In this document: positions 22,007 through 32,801 of the stretch, piece after piece | Layout: every line of letters begins with the position of its first letter | Position numbering within the stretch: position 1 is the first letter of the stretch | Source: Linanthus parryae | Taxonomy: Eukaryota; Streptophyta; Magnoliopsida; Ericales; Polemoniaceae | Length of the DNA stretch: 64,000 nt | NCBI GenBank assembly: GCA_023055425.1 | Contig: JALGPY010000001.1 | Location: 140,517,368 to 140,581,367 of the forward strand | Direction of reading: 5' to 3' | The notes under the pieces: generated by a model | What the model was told of the DNA's origin: nothing | What the model saw: only the letters and a program-made list of their open reading frames with translations | Databases searched by the model: none | Translations under genes and position numbers: made by a program

Positions 22007-25000
22007 CTAGAGCCAATCTGGCGCATCTCGTATGCCCATACTCCTAGTGTGCCCTTCATGCTTCCACTGCGTGAGAGGCTTCGTAAGCGGGTCTGACAGA
22101 TTATCATCTGTAGGAATCTTGCATATCCGAACGTCTCCTCTATCGATAATATCTCGAATCAGATGGAACTTCCTGAGCACGTGCTTGGACTTCTGGTGCG
22201 ACCTGGGTTCCTTTGATTGCGCGATCGCCCCAGTGTTGTCACAGAACAACTCCACTGGATCCGCAATGCTAGGAACCACACCAAGTTCAGAAACAAATTT
22301 TCTGATCCAAACAGCCTCCTTTGCTGCGCCATTTGCAGCAATGTACTCAGCCTCTGTTGTAGAATCAGCTACCGTCTCTTGCTTGGAACTCTTCCAGCTC
22401 ACCGCTGCTCCATTCAGGCAAAACACATATCCCGACTGTGATCTAAAGTCATCTCTATCGGTTTGGAAGCTTGCATCAGTGTAACCCCTTACACGCAACT
22501 CTTCCTCACCGCCAAACATCAAGAAAGCATCCTTAGTTCTTCTCAAGTACTTTAGGATGTTCTTGACAGCAATCCAGTGATTCTCACCCGGATTGGATTG
22601 GTATCTGCTTGTCATACTCAAGGCATATGACACATCTGGTCTAGTACATAACATGGCGTACATGATGGATCCTATGGCCGAGGCATAGGGAATCCTACTC
22701 ATGCGTTCCTTCTCAATCTCATTGGAAGGACATCCACTCTTCGAAAGAGTGATTCCATGTGACATGGGCAAGAATCCCTTCTTGGAATCTTGCATGTTGA
22801 ACCGTTTCAACACCTTGTCAATATATGTACTTTGACTTAGGCCTAGCAACCTTTTAGATCTATCTCTATAGATCTTTATACCGAGTATATAGGCTGCTTC
22901 CCCTAAGTCTTTCATTGAGAAACACTTTCCTAGCCAATCTTTCACAGATTGCAGCATGGGAATGTCGTTTCCAATGAGTAGTATGTCATCCACATACAAG
23001 ACCAGAAAAGCTACAGAGCTCCCACTAACCTTCTTGTAGACACAAGACTCATCTTCGTTTCTGATGAAGCCAAACTCTTTGACCACTTCATCAAAACGTC
23101 GATTCCAACTCCTAGAAGCTTGCTTCAATCCATAAATGGATCGTTGCAGCTTACAGACTTTGTTGGCTTGCTTTGGATCCTCAAAACCCTCCGGCTGTAT
23201 CATATACACGTCCTCGAGGAGATTCCCATAAAGGAATGCTGTTTTGACATCCATCTGCCAAATCTCATAGTCGTAGTATGCTGCAATCGCAAGTAGGATT
23301 CGGATGGATTTGGTCATAGCGACTGGTGAAAAGGTTTCATCATAGTCAATACCATGAATCTGTCTGAATCCTTTAGCCACCAATCGGCCTTTATAGGTAA
23401 TCACATTACCATCCATGTCGATCTTCTTCTTGAAGACCCACTTGCACCCTATGGGCCGCGCCCCATCTGGTGGTTCCACCAAAGTCCATACTTTGTTGGT
23501 ATACATGGATTCCATCTCGGATCTCATGGCCTCAAGCCACTTCTGCGAGTCTGGGCCATTCATGGCCTCCTCATAGGTAGTAGGCTCATCGTCTATGAGC
23601 ATCGTGTCACCGGAATCAGTTACGAGAAGTCCGTACCTCTCGGGTTCCTGGCGCATTCTACTAGATCTACGAAGCTCTTGTGTTACCTGAACAGGTGGAT
23701 CCACAACTGCTTGTGATTCCTGTTCATGTTCCGTAATCGGTTCAGTAATTTGTGGTTCTTGAACTTCTTCAAGTTCTACATTCCTCCCACTTGCTTCTTT
23801 AGAGAAAAACTCTCTTTCTAGAAACACGCCGGTCCGAGCAACAAACACTTTGTTCTCGGTTGGATTGTAGAAGTAGTATCCCTTAGTTTCCTTAGGGTAC
23901 CCCACAAATTTACACTTATCCGATTTAGGCCCTAGCTTGTCTGATTGTAAACGTTTTACATAGACATCGCAGCCCCAAATCCTCATGAACGACAGTGTGG
24001 GACGCCTCCCGCTCCACATCTCATATGGTGTCTTCATGACTGATTTAGATGGAACACGGTTAATGGTAAAAGCTGCACTTAATAGAGCGTAGCCCCAAAA
24101 CGATAATGGAAGATCGGTTTGACACATAATAGACCGAACCATATCCAATAGGGTTCGATTCCTCCTCTTGGACACGCCATTCCATTGTGGCGTTCCGGGT
24201 GGAGTGAGTTGGGACACGATCCCACACTCTCTAAGATAGTCGTCAAACTCTTGGCTCAAGTATTCTCCTCCACGATCTGATCGTAGAGCTTTGATACTTT
24301 TGCCAAGTTGCTTCTCTACTTCATTCTTGAATTCTTTGAACACTTCAAAGGATTCGGATTTTGCCCTCATAAGGTACACAAATCCATATCTACTGTAATC
24401 ATCAGTAAACGTAATGAAGTAGACATAACCACCCCTGGCAGGCGTGGCAAATGGCCCACACACATCGGTATGTATGAGCGCCAATTGCTCACTAGTCCTT
24501 TCACCTTTCTTATTGAAAGGGGACTTTGTCATTTTTCCCAATAAACAAGCCTCACATGTCTCATATGATTCAAAATCAAATGAGTCTAGTAATCCATCCT
24601 TATGGAGTCTAGATACACGTTTCTCATTTATGTGGCCTAAACGACAATGCCATAAATAAGCAGGATTTAAATCATTTATTTTAATCCGCTTGGTATTAAT
24701 GTTGTAGACAGGATTACTTAGATCAAGGACATAAAGTCCATTAAATAATTGCGCACTAAAATAGTGAATATTATTCAAATAAAAGGAACAACAATTGTTC
24801 TTTATTGAAATAATAAAACCTTCCTTGTCCAAACAAGAAATAGAAATAATGTTTCTGCTCATAGCAGGCACAAAATAGCAATTATTTAATTCTAAAACTA
24901 ATCCTGAAGGCAGAGATAGCTCGCAAACGCCTATGGCCAACGCAGCAACCTTTGCTCCATTCCCAACGCGCAGATCTACCTCCCCTTTAGCCAATCTTTT

Positions 25001-25957
25001 ACTTCTCTTTAGATCCTGCATATTTCGACAAATATGAGATCCACATCCAGTATCTAATACCCATGATGTAGAGACAGTTAAATTGACATCTACAACAAAA
25101 ATACCTGGTGGTGGTGGAATCACTATTCCAAGCCTCTTGTCCTCCAGATATTTTGGGCAGTTCCTCCTCCAGTGTCCCGGTTGACTACAGTAGTGACATT
25201 CACCCTTAGTCACGACCTTGGCAATCCCACCAGCAGGTTTAAGGGCTTGTTCCTTAGACTTAGCAACTGACTTGCCTTTGCCCTTGGAGGAAGAGGCAAA
25301 CTTTTTACCCTTTCCTTTATGCACCATCATAATGGCCTTGCCCTTACCCTTGTTGATGCTCTGTTCAGCCGTCCTCAACATGTTGAGCAAATCTGGCAGT
25401 GGCTTAACGATCTCGTTCATGTTATAGTTCATAATGAACTGTCCATAACTCTCGGGCAACGATTGCAACACGAGATCGGTTGCCAACTCTTGGCCGACCG
25501 GGAACCCAAGCCGGGCGAGATTCTCCAAGTAACCGATCATTCGGAGTACATGGGGTCCCACCGGGTTCCCTTCTGCCAGATGACATTTGAACAGTGCCTT
25601 TGAGACCTCATACCTCTCTACCCTCGCCTGCTCTTGGAAGAGCTGCTTTAGATGTTCGATCATATCGACAGCATTCATGTTCTCATGTTGCTTCTGAAGC
25701 TCAGAGGTCATGGTGCAAAGCATTAGGCAGGCCGCATCATTAGCATCATCAACATGCTTTTGATACGCCTTTAAGGCAGCAGGTGTCTGATTCTCTGGAC
25801 CTTCTGGAACTTGCTCCTCTATTGCGTACAGCTTCTTTTCTTGCTTGAGAACAATTCTCAAGTTTCTGTACCAATCGAGAAAGTTGGTTCCTGAGAGCTT
25901 GTCCTTCTCAAGGACAGATCGTAGGGAATGTTGTGAACTCGATGAGTTGTTTGCCAT
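22007..25957 (-). CDS. Copia Gag-Pol polyprotein, open frame, integrase DDE Glu replaced by Lys
   Basis: A 1316-codon open frame. I chose the ATG at 25957 (MANNSSSSQHSLR) because the frame upstream has only a TTG. Order of domains: a UBN2-type Gag with FLDWYRNLRI at about 26-35; a Lys/Gly-rich linker; a CX2CX4HX4C zinc knuckle at 254-267; an aspartic protease with DTG at 302; a GAG-pre-integrase HHCC at 437, 442, 468 and 471; an integrase core with Asp498 and Asp561; a reverse transcriptase with YVDD at 988-991; and RNase H with Asp1161, Glu1202 and Asp1240. At residue 597, exactly 36 after Asp561 where the catalytic Glu of D-D-35-E is expected, the codon is AAG (NGVSKRRNRT). The TAG stop directly precedes the polypurine tract. 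The frame encodes all enzymes for copia replication in cytoplasmic particles, but integrase activity is in doubt. I did not assign a lineage. Confidence 0.95.
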   Translation of the reverse strand: MANNSSSSQHSLRSVLEKDKLSGTNFLDWYRNLRIVLKQEKKLYAIEEQVPEGPENQTPAALKAYQKHVDDANDAACLMLCTMTSELQKQHENMNAVDMIEHLKQLFQEQARVERYEVSKALFKCHLAEGNPVGPHVLRMIGYLENLARLGFPVGQELATDLVLQSLPESYGQFIMNYNMNEIVKPLPDLLNMLRTAEQSINKGKGKAIMMVHKGKGKKFASSSKGKGKSVAKSKEQALKPAGGIAKVVTKGECHYCSQPGHWRRNCPKYLEDKRLGIVIPPPPGIFVVDVNLTVSTSWVLDTGCGSHICRNMQDLKRSKRLAKGEVDLRVGNGAKVAALAIGVCELSLPSGLVLELNNCYFVPAMSRNIISISCLDKEGFIISIKNNCCSFYLNNIHYFSAQLFNGLYVLDLSNPVYNINTKRIKINDLNPAYLWHCRLGHINEKRVSRLHKDGLLDSFDFESYETCEACLLGKMTKSPFNKKGERTSEQLALIHTDVCGPFATPARGGYVYFITFTDDYSRYGFVYLMRAKSESFEVFKEFKNEVEKQLGKSIKALRSDRGGEYLSQEFDDYLRECGIVSQLTPPGTPQWNGVSKRRNRTLLDMVRSIMCQTDLPLSFWGYALLSAAFTINRVPSKSVMKTPYEMWSGRRPTLSFMRIWGCDVYVKRLQSDKLGPKSDKCKFVGYPKETKGYYFYNPTENKVFVARTGVFLEREFFSKEASGRNVELEEVQEPQITEPITEHEQESQAVVDPPVQVTQELRRSSRMRQEPERYGLLVTDSGDTMLIDDEPTTYEEAMNGPDSQKWLEAMRSEMESMYTNKVWTLVEPPDGARPIGCKWVFKKKIDMDGNVITYKGRLVAKGFRQIHGIDYDETFSPVAMTKSIRILLAIAAYYDYEIWQMDVKTAFLYGNLLEDVYMIQPEGFEDPKQANKVCKLQRSIYGLKQASRSWNRRFDEVVKEFGFIRNEDESCVYKKVSGSSVAFLVLYVDDILLIGNDIPMLQSVKDWLGKCFSMKDLGEAAYILGIKIYRDRSKRLLGLSQSTYIDKVLKRFNMQDSKKGFLPMSHGITLSKSGCPSNEIEKERMSRIPYASAIGSIMYAMLCTRPDVSYALSMTSRYQSNPGENHWIAVKNILKYLRRTKDAFLMFGGEEELRVRGYTDASFQTDRDDFRSQSGYVFCLNGAAVSWKSSKQETVADSTTEAEYIAANGAAKEAVWIRKFVSELGVVPSIADPVELFCDNTGAIAQSKEPRSHQKSKHVLRKFHLIRDIIDRGDVRICKIPTDDNLSDPLTKPLTQWKHEGHTRSMGIRDAPDWL

Positions 25958-27623
25958 TTGGAATTCTACAAAAAGGAAAATACGCAAGTTTTAGTATTTG
26001 TGAATTTTTGACTATATTTAATAATGGCTAGTTTATTAAATATAGCTCCCACTATTTTACTACGGATTAATAACCCTCAAGATATTAATGCGGAAAATAT
26101 CCTTATATTTTCTAGTGGGCCAAGATCCATCTTTTCATCTCCTTATGAGCTTGCTTTGGCAAGTCACCCATAATTCGACTACTTCTTAGGTAGGAACAAT
26201 TCCAATTGCATCCCTTATGCAACTCTTGGTTCAATCGGGCAAATAACTCCTTATTTATCCATCCATATGGATAATCCCAATTGATTGCCTCTAGGTTTCT
26301 TAATCAAATTAATAGCCTAGTTGTGCTCAACCTCTTATCTAAACAATTGCACATTGTTACGTGCCATCGCATTCCATCATTATGAACCAAGTCGCCATGC
26401 TTTGGCACGCACGAACTCGATAAATAATGATGATAATGAGTGTTTAAATAACGAGAAGGCAAGAACACAATATTTAAAATTTGAGGGATTTTTCTTCAAT
26501 TTTAATTATTTTGTTGATTAATATCAACTAATCTATCTATTTGAGTTTGGGCACAACTCCAAATAATAGATCCGGGTTGTCTAATTATCTTATTATCCTA
26601 ATTGCATGCATCATCCATACACCAACCACACAAATAATAAGACAATAAATAAACAACCACAAAACAGAAATTAAACGTGATGTGGATATGGCCTTTTCTA
26701 GACTAAGATAATTCCAAGCCAATGGAATTATCTATGAACCCTAAACAAACACACATCTCCATGCGTCTTGATCTTTTGGTCCATCCTTCATAGTCTTGTG
26801 GTGTGCTCCATGCTCCATGCTCCATCTTTTGTGGCTACTTTGGCTTTGGGCTTCTTTTCTTCAATCTTGGCTAACAATCTACTTTATCTAGCACTAGCTA
26901 ATATCTATACTAAATAAAATAAATCTCACAAGTTGAGAAAAAAATGGCACGCAGGCCATAAAACCCTAATTAATTATTACAATTAATTGATCAGCTCGCA
27001 GGCCGTAAAACCAAACCACAAAATTAAACATCCACATCAAACCACATCCTAAGGCCATATCCAATCACCATGCGATTTGCACATAAACAGTTAAAATCCA
27101 ATTTTAACGCGCTTGGTCAATTTTAATTGATTTTAGGATTTCTAGGGTTAAAACGGTCCATGGGCCCAACAATCCAATTGCCCGGGCCCAAATAAGTGAA
27201 CCATAAAGCCCTAGGGTCGGCCCGGCCCAAAACCCGCAAGCTAGGCCCGCGGGTTAGGGCCGCCCGCCCCCTTAGGGCGCCAAGCTTGGGCGGCAAGCAA
27301 GGGGGGGCGGCTCCCTAGGGGCCGAACCTTCCTTGTGGAGGTTGTTTCCAAAACAACCTCCTTGCTTGGAGCCCAAGTTTGGTTGTTTCCTTGTTTTGGG
27401 AGAACTCCTTCTTCCCCAAGGATGCCCAAACCCTAGATCTATGATCCTAAAATTTCTCAAACTCACCAATTCATGCATCCAATGCAATAATTGGGTCTTG
27501 TTATGATTAATTCTTTGACAAATTGCATCCAATGCTTGATTTGTCTTGTTTTACGCGATAAACAACAAATTAAGGTGTAAAACAACAAGAATGTAACACA
27601 TAAACTACGTTTATGCTCTATGA
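25958..27623 (-). other. Long untranslated leader of the young copia element
   Basis: About 1.67 kb lies between the primer site and the gag ATG and contains no convincing frame. It is collinear with 13025-14640 of the plus-strand element, for example around 26040-26130 against 14510-14600, so the leader is a retained family feature. It presumably carries packaging and dimerisation signals, which is inference. Confidence 0.7.
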
Positions 27624-27641
27624 CCTGTGGCTCTGATACCA
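27624..27641 (-). other. Primer binding site of the young copia element
   Basis: TGGTATCAGAGCCACAGG on the minus strand, one base inside the 5' LTR boundary. This is the initiator-methionine tRNA type. Confidence 0.92.
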
Positions 27642-27642
27642 C

Positions 27643-29060
27643 TGTAGGGTTTTGATTCATGGATCGCGCAAACGGAAGCATAATCAAACAAACAACCATG
27701 CAAAACCCTCCAAGGATCACAAGTCTAGATGCATAACGATAGTGAAGGTAAGAAATCATAAACACACCTTTGGGTTCTCCTTGATGACTTCAAACGCGAA
27801 TAGTGTCACGTTCTCTATAGTTGATCCACGCCTAGAGTTGTTCCTAGATCTCCAATCACCTTGGTGCTAGCCCGGATTGAAAGGAGGGTGAAGAAATCAC
27901 GCAAAACGAGGCACCAAAAGGGGTTCGGCACCCTTTGTGGCGTCGGGGACAAGGGGCGGCGGCAAGGGGGCGGCGTCCCTCTTGTGGCTTGCTCTCTCTC
28001 TCCTACTCTTGTTATGTTCTCTTTAGAGCATAATGTGTGTAGGGAAGGAAGGAGGAGGGTCCTTTATATAGTCCAACAACTCTTTGTTAACTACCTAAAG
28101 GACTTATTCTAGTCCTACTAGAATTCAATTTAGTCCCTTCCTTGCAAATTAGTCCCTACTAAGTTTGCAAGGGTTTGCAAAGTGATCCTTCTAATTAATT
28201 AATCCAATTAATTAATTCCACAATCTAGTACAACTCTATATAGCGTGTGACCCCATAGGTTCTATCTAGTTGGTAGCAACTCTTTGCTAATATGGAGCGG
28301 TTTCTAGCAAAACATCCATTCTAGCCAACTAATAGAATAGTCATCTAGACAACCTTGTACAAGTAATTGTCTCATCCCTTTGCCCCCATATCCGGATTGG
28401 ACACGAGACATACAAGTCACACTCGTATATCCAATCCCTAGTTTCTCGATCCATGGAATAGCCTTATTCGTGCAAATAACATCAATATCTCATATATTGA
28501 TTTATTTGAGTCTGGCCAGACATTCTATAAGCACTATCCTCGAGTGGCCTTGGATATTTGCTCCCGTTATGTGGGAGGGGCAAATCCTCTCTACGTCCAC
28601 TACGATCTCTAAGCTTGCTTCTCATTGTATCCAGTACACGCCTTTATAACTACCCAGTTACAGTGTAGCGTTTAACGCTACCAAGATCACAATGATCCAC
28701 AACTAGAATATCTAGTGACTTCAAGTCTAAGGATGACAATACCATTGTACCCGAGAAGTACTTGTGACTCAACATAACGTGTATGTAGCCTTCTCGGTAA
28801 TGGGTCAATCCAGTGCAACATTCCGTAATGCACACCTATGTGTTGGATCGTGATATCTCCATATCAATCCAACCCCATACTAGTCTATAGATGATTGTCC
28901 CATTTAATCATTATACTTGACTAGGGATATTTAAGATAAACAACACGATTGTAAATCTAAGGACTTCATTATATTAAATATCCAATAAATAATAAATGAA
29001 TTTCTAGCCAATTACAAATTCATACTAAACTAGATTGCCTCTAGGGCATCTATTCCAACA
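27643..29060 (-). repeat. 5' LTR of the young copia element
   Basis: 1418 bp. A TATA box on the minus strand (ACTATATAAAGG) lies at about 28061-28072, which puts the transcription start near 28035. U3 is then about 1 kb and R-U5 about 0.4 kb. AATTAATT tracts are at 28193-28217. Confidence 0.95.
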
Positions 29061-29416
29061 CATTGGTTAAGCCAATTATAGTGAGGATTCTTCTTGCAAT
29101 GGTACTGTCCTTTGGGTCGAAATTACAACAATTAAATGTCAAAAATGTTTTTCTACATGGATATCTTAGAGAAATTGCTTACAACTCTCAGCCTCAAGGC
29201 TCTATCCACCATGATAAATTAAATTATGTTTGATTATTGAGCAAATTTATTTATGGTCTTAAACATCGTGGTCAAATAATTAAATATTTCTTAGAAGAAT
29301 TGATCTTAAAAGATCACACAACATCAAGATTTTGGGAACTCAGAAACAAACTCATGTTGTCCGACAGACCCCAAAAATTGAGGGGGGATAAAATCCAATA
29401 TAAGTAAAGTGTAGGG

Positions 29417-29950
29417 TGTAATACCCCGTATAATTTACACGGGTAAAACAATAATTTTAAAAACAAAATGAAGAATTTAATTGTGGGAAAATAAAATAAA
29501 GTTCGTCAACTTTTAGTATTTTATAGACATGAAATTATCGTAGAATTTTAGAAAATATTAAGTTAGTAATCGTAGATAAATACAAGGAAGTTTATTCTTA
29601 TTACTCTTGTTGTTTTACGCGTGTACGAACACCGCGAAACTTGGTAGGTGAGACACACCCGATCACTCCAACACTTGGTGCATCACCAACACCATAACAT
29701 TTTTCCTACAATTCGTCTTCTACCTCAACTTGGCTTCTTCGGAGGATTTTTACAACCAAATACAAACCATCACTATCACCGCCACCACATTTGTCAAAAG
29801 CCCCAACTTTTGTCTCCTATATAAGCAGCACCAATCATCACCTTCTCATCTTCATCTCTTCCTTATCCTTCTTCTTCTTTCACGGCGACACCAACGCCAC
29901 CACCATCACCGAGAAGACCCACCTCCATCACCCTCTTTCTCTAGCTCTTT

Positions 29951-30000
<50 letters not shown>

Positions 30001-31585
30001 TGTCTTTGTTCTAAAAAACGGCAACAACAACAGCAGCTAGTGGCAAACCCAGCCACCAACCACCGCCGCTACCACCGTCGGGGAAGCACCCCGAGAGACC
30101 ACCATCACCACCCTCTGTTCTTATCTCTCTCTCCTTATCTCTCTTTATCTCTCTCTATATGAGATGCGACCTCAGTAGCAAGAAACGAAAAAGAAGCAGC
30201 CATGGCAAGAGCAGTCGCCGGAAAAGGCCACCGTCCACCATGGTTTCCGGCCAAATCTTGGCCAGCTCGAACCAGAGCCACCCATGGATTTCGGACAATT
30301 CCAGTAGCCTCCTTGGGGTCCGACCAAATCCTTGGAGTGCTCAGCCGCATCCAAGAGCCAACGGAAAAGCTCCGGTCGATCTCACCTCCGGCGACACGGT
30401 TCGGCGACTTGACCCGACTCAATTCTCGGCCGTTTCTCGCGTTTTTTCAAGTGGGCGACAGATTTGTGAACATAGGCTTCGTCGACAATCCTACTTACTA
30501 GCTGCTAATTCGTCTTCAGGTGAGTTCACATGCTTAGCCTAGCGAGCCTAGCTTCCTTCGTGTCAAGTTGTGATATTTGTGACTTGTCTCAAGATATATT
30601 TGTGAGTTCACATGCTTAGCCTCGTGAGCCTATCTTCGTTCGTTTGTGATTTATCTCAAGATATATTTGTGAGTTATATGCTTGGCCTTGTATGCCTGTC
30701 TTATCTCGTATCATAGCATGATTTATATCTTGGCTCAATGTGTGTTTTGTGATTCATATGCTTTTACATGAATTTGATTGCGTTTCGGAAAGATTGCCTT
30801 GACATGTTAAGATCGTAAGGTGGGATTGCACATACTGGAATCTGTTATTAACAAGGAGGTCCTTTGTTGACCACTACTATCAAGGTGCTCCGTCGTTGAC
30901 CATTACTAACAAGGAGGTCCTTTGTTGACCAGTAACAAGGAGGTCTTTTGTTGACCGTTAACATTTGGAGGTCCTTTTGTTGACCGCTGACACTTGGGAG
31001 GTCCTTTGTTGACCGCTAAAGTTTTGGGAGGTCCTTTGTTGACCACTATATGTTTACTGTGTATGATAAGAGGCTATTTGATTCTAAATTTGGAAACTGG
31101 CACTAGTAAGGGATTAAATCGGGAATGTTTGAGGCTTTGAATGTTGTCATTCGTGAATCAGTTAACTCTGTGTTTATGACGCTACAAACTCTGATAAGAT
31201 TTTACTCGTATCCTGATACTGTTTTATTCGGGAGTCTACAAGCTATATCATCTTTCCTGTTTTACATGCTAAGGTGTATCTCACTCAGCATTTCTTGCTG
31301 ATTTTGGAAACTGCAGTTCTTGTTTTCCTTCCCACCGCAGGTCTAGGAGCAGGGATTGTAAGATAGAAGGGGCGCGAGAATCATCTAGACTATGGACGTC
31401 ACCAGTAGTTTATCTAAGATTGTTAGTTAAGCGTTGTGTAATAGTAATCAGCTTGTATAAGAGACTATATGCAGTTGTTTATTAATATAATAAGAGTTTT
31501 GAATTGTATTGCTTTTGATGTCCGCCACTTCTATTAAGCATCGCCGTCCAGGTCTTGTCCCGAGCCAGATAAGGGGGCTGTTGCA
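29417..31585 (+). mobile_element. Large solo LTR (family L), 2169 bp, TSD TAGGG
   Basis: It begins TGTAATACCCCG and ends GGGGGCTGTTGCA, flanked by perfect duplications TAGGG at 29412-29416 and 31586-31590. A TATA box (CTATATAAGC) is near 29819. It contains a (TC)n tract at 29953-29994, about three tandem copies of a GTGAGTTCACATGCTTAGCC unit at about 30520-30700, and a GGAGGTCCTTTGTTGACC minisatellite at 30850-31045. It shares many collinear blocks with the LTR at 6331-10863. No internal coding region is present. Two ORFs of 123-127 codons here are LTR noise. Confidence 0.9.
30850..31045. repeat. GGAGGTCCTTTGTTGACC minisatellite inside the LTR
   Basis: About seven imperfect tandem copies of a 25-40 bp unit, each with the core GGAGGTCCTTTGTTGACC, separated by short A/C-rich spacers. 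It is not seen in the sister LTR at 6331-10863, so it arose within this copy or sublineage. Confidence 0.85.
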
Positions 31586-31590
31586 TAGGG

Positions 31591-31820
31591 TCCTTTGCTG
31601 TTATTATTATTGTAGTAAAGACTGAAATGTTAGTATGACATATTATCGGGGTTATTTCAGAAACACTCAATAGTTAGAGGTATATAAACCTCTCTTGTTG
31701 TAAATTAAGATTTTATTCATACCAGTGAAATGTTTATTCTTCTTCTTCTCTATGTTCTTTCCTTTTCCAGGGTTTTATCCTGTATTGCAGTATCGACTCG
31801 CTGATCCTTAGCTACCAACA
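31591..31820 (+). mobile_element. Probable remainder of the old copia relic's LTR
   Basis: After removal of the large solo LTR, the sequence following the relic's purine tract (29389-29416) continues here and ends in TAGCTACCAACA at 31820. It has a TATA-like box (GTATATAAACC) near 31680. Its size and structure fit a short copia LTR, but its mate was not found, so this is inference. Confidence 0.4.
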
Positions 31821-32458
31821 ATATTGATTTTGTCAGAAAATCCCCCTGTAGAAAGTTAATTTCTGGCCCAAAAAGGTATTAGTCCATAGTAAGGCCCAAC
31901 AACCGAAGCCCATGCCACGCCACGACCCGAGACCGAGCCGGCGGTGATTCGGAGGCTAGGTCCTCCCTCCTAGGTGCTCCTTCTCTATTAACAAAATTGC
32001 TTCGCCCATATAGCGTGCCCTTATTACTAAGGTTGAAGTGTATAAACACTTGAATTGCTTTCTTCCTCATGTTATGGGATGATTTCTTTTGGAAACATAA
32101 ACCTACACATAAACCCCCAACTTCATCGGCTTACTAATCATTCATTTCTTAATGGTTTTCGATGACTGAGTTACCGAAACGATCACCAAGTTGCCCTCTA
32201 TATGATGGTGCAATTGGTGTTGTTAATTCTCAAGTGAGCCGGCTTAAAACCAAGTTCAAAGTCGGATGAAAACCGACATGTCGAAGACCATTTTTCCAAC
32301 AAGAATCACGTTTTTATACGTACTTACAGATCCAATATATTTGCTGGAATATATATCGATCAAGCAATTAGCTATCTAGCTGGTTAATTGGTTATCTGAT
32401 AAACTACCAACACACTGAGACCTTACAGGCACGTAAGTACAGTCGAGAGCTAACTAAC
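31821..32458. other. Spacer, unidentified
   Basis: This lies between the relic LTR and the left TSD of the compact copia element. It has GC-rich patches (31900-31990) and a short TATA-like run but no recognisable coding or terminal repeats. It is probably transposon debris. Confidence 0.35.
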
Positions 32459-32794
32459 TGTAAAGAAACCTGCTATGGTTTCATTTGCAGAGGACTCAAC
32501 AGAGAGTGAAGAAGACAATCTCTTAAAAGAGAAAAACAATGTCTGAATACGCACAGAGGCTATCATCGTTGATGTATATAATTGGGGCAAATGACAGTAG
32601 CCGTTCGATCTAGGTCAACTGATCGGACGGTTTATAAAGATTGACCGTTGCTAATGTTGTTGAAGTCCTTGAGCTTTGTTTAGCTTTTCATTTCAGTCCT
32701 TGGACTTGAGTGAGCAGCAGTTTGTTTGGCCCAAACTGAGTGCAGAGGCAGTGGGCTTAGATAGCATGATAAATGAGCTATATCTCTTCTAACA
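32459..32794 (-). repeat. 3' LTR of the compact copia element
   Basis: 336 bp, TGTTAGAAG...TTTCTTTACA on the minus strand. It follows a polypurine tract, TTTGAGGGGGAG, at 32795-32806. Confidence 0.95.
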
Positions 32795-32801
32795 CTCCCC
32801 C

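Larger units (their letters stand above)
20575..29060 (-). mobile_element. Young, structurally intact long-LTR copia retrotransposon, TSD CATTG
   Basis: Total length is 8486 bp. The 3' LTR is 20575-21992, the internal region 21993-27642 and the 5' LTR 27643-29060. Perfect duplications CATTG lie at 20570-20574 and 29061-29065. Both LTRs are 1418 bp, and in every stretch I compared they were identical, including four long LTR reading frames that translate the same in both copies. The single gag-pol frame is open. A primer site and polypurine tract are in place. All this indicates a very recent insertion. Confidence 0.96.
20441..29411 (+). pseudogene. Old copia relic (reverse transcriptase), split by the intact copia insertion
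   Basis: The left part (20441-20574) encodes NKWVYK, RIVAKGY and THGLDYEDI with stops. The right part (29066-29300) encodes RILLAMVLSFGSK, QQLNVKNVFLHGYL, QPQG and YGLKHRGQ in other frames. These are consecutive blocks of a copia reverse transcriptase and meet where the 20575-29060 element and one copy of its CATTG duplication are removed. A purine tract (AAAATTGAGGGGGG) at about 29373-29387 may be its polypurine tract, which would mean that RNase H is deleted. The relic is much older than either neighbouring insertion. Confidence 0.75.

Noticed and set aside
29730..30542. Several ORFs of 94-127 codons
   Set aside because: They lie within the 29417-31585 LTR and include (TC)n-derived Ser/Leu runs. 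There is no domain, and the sister LTR does not keep the frames.
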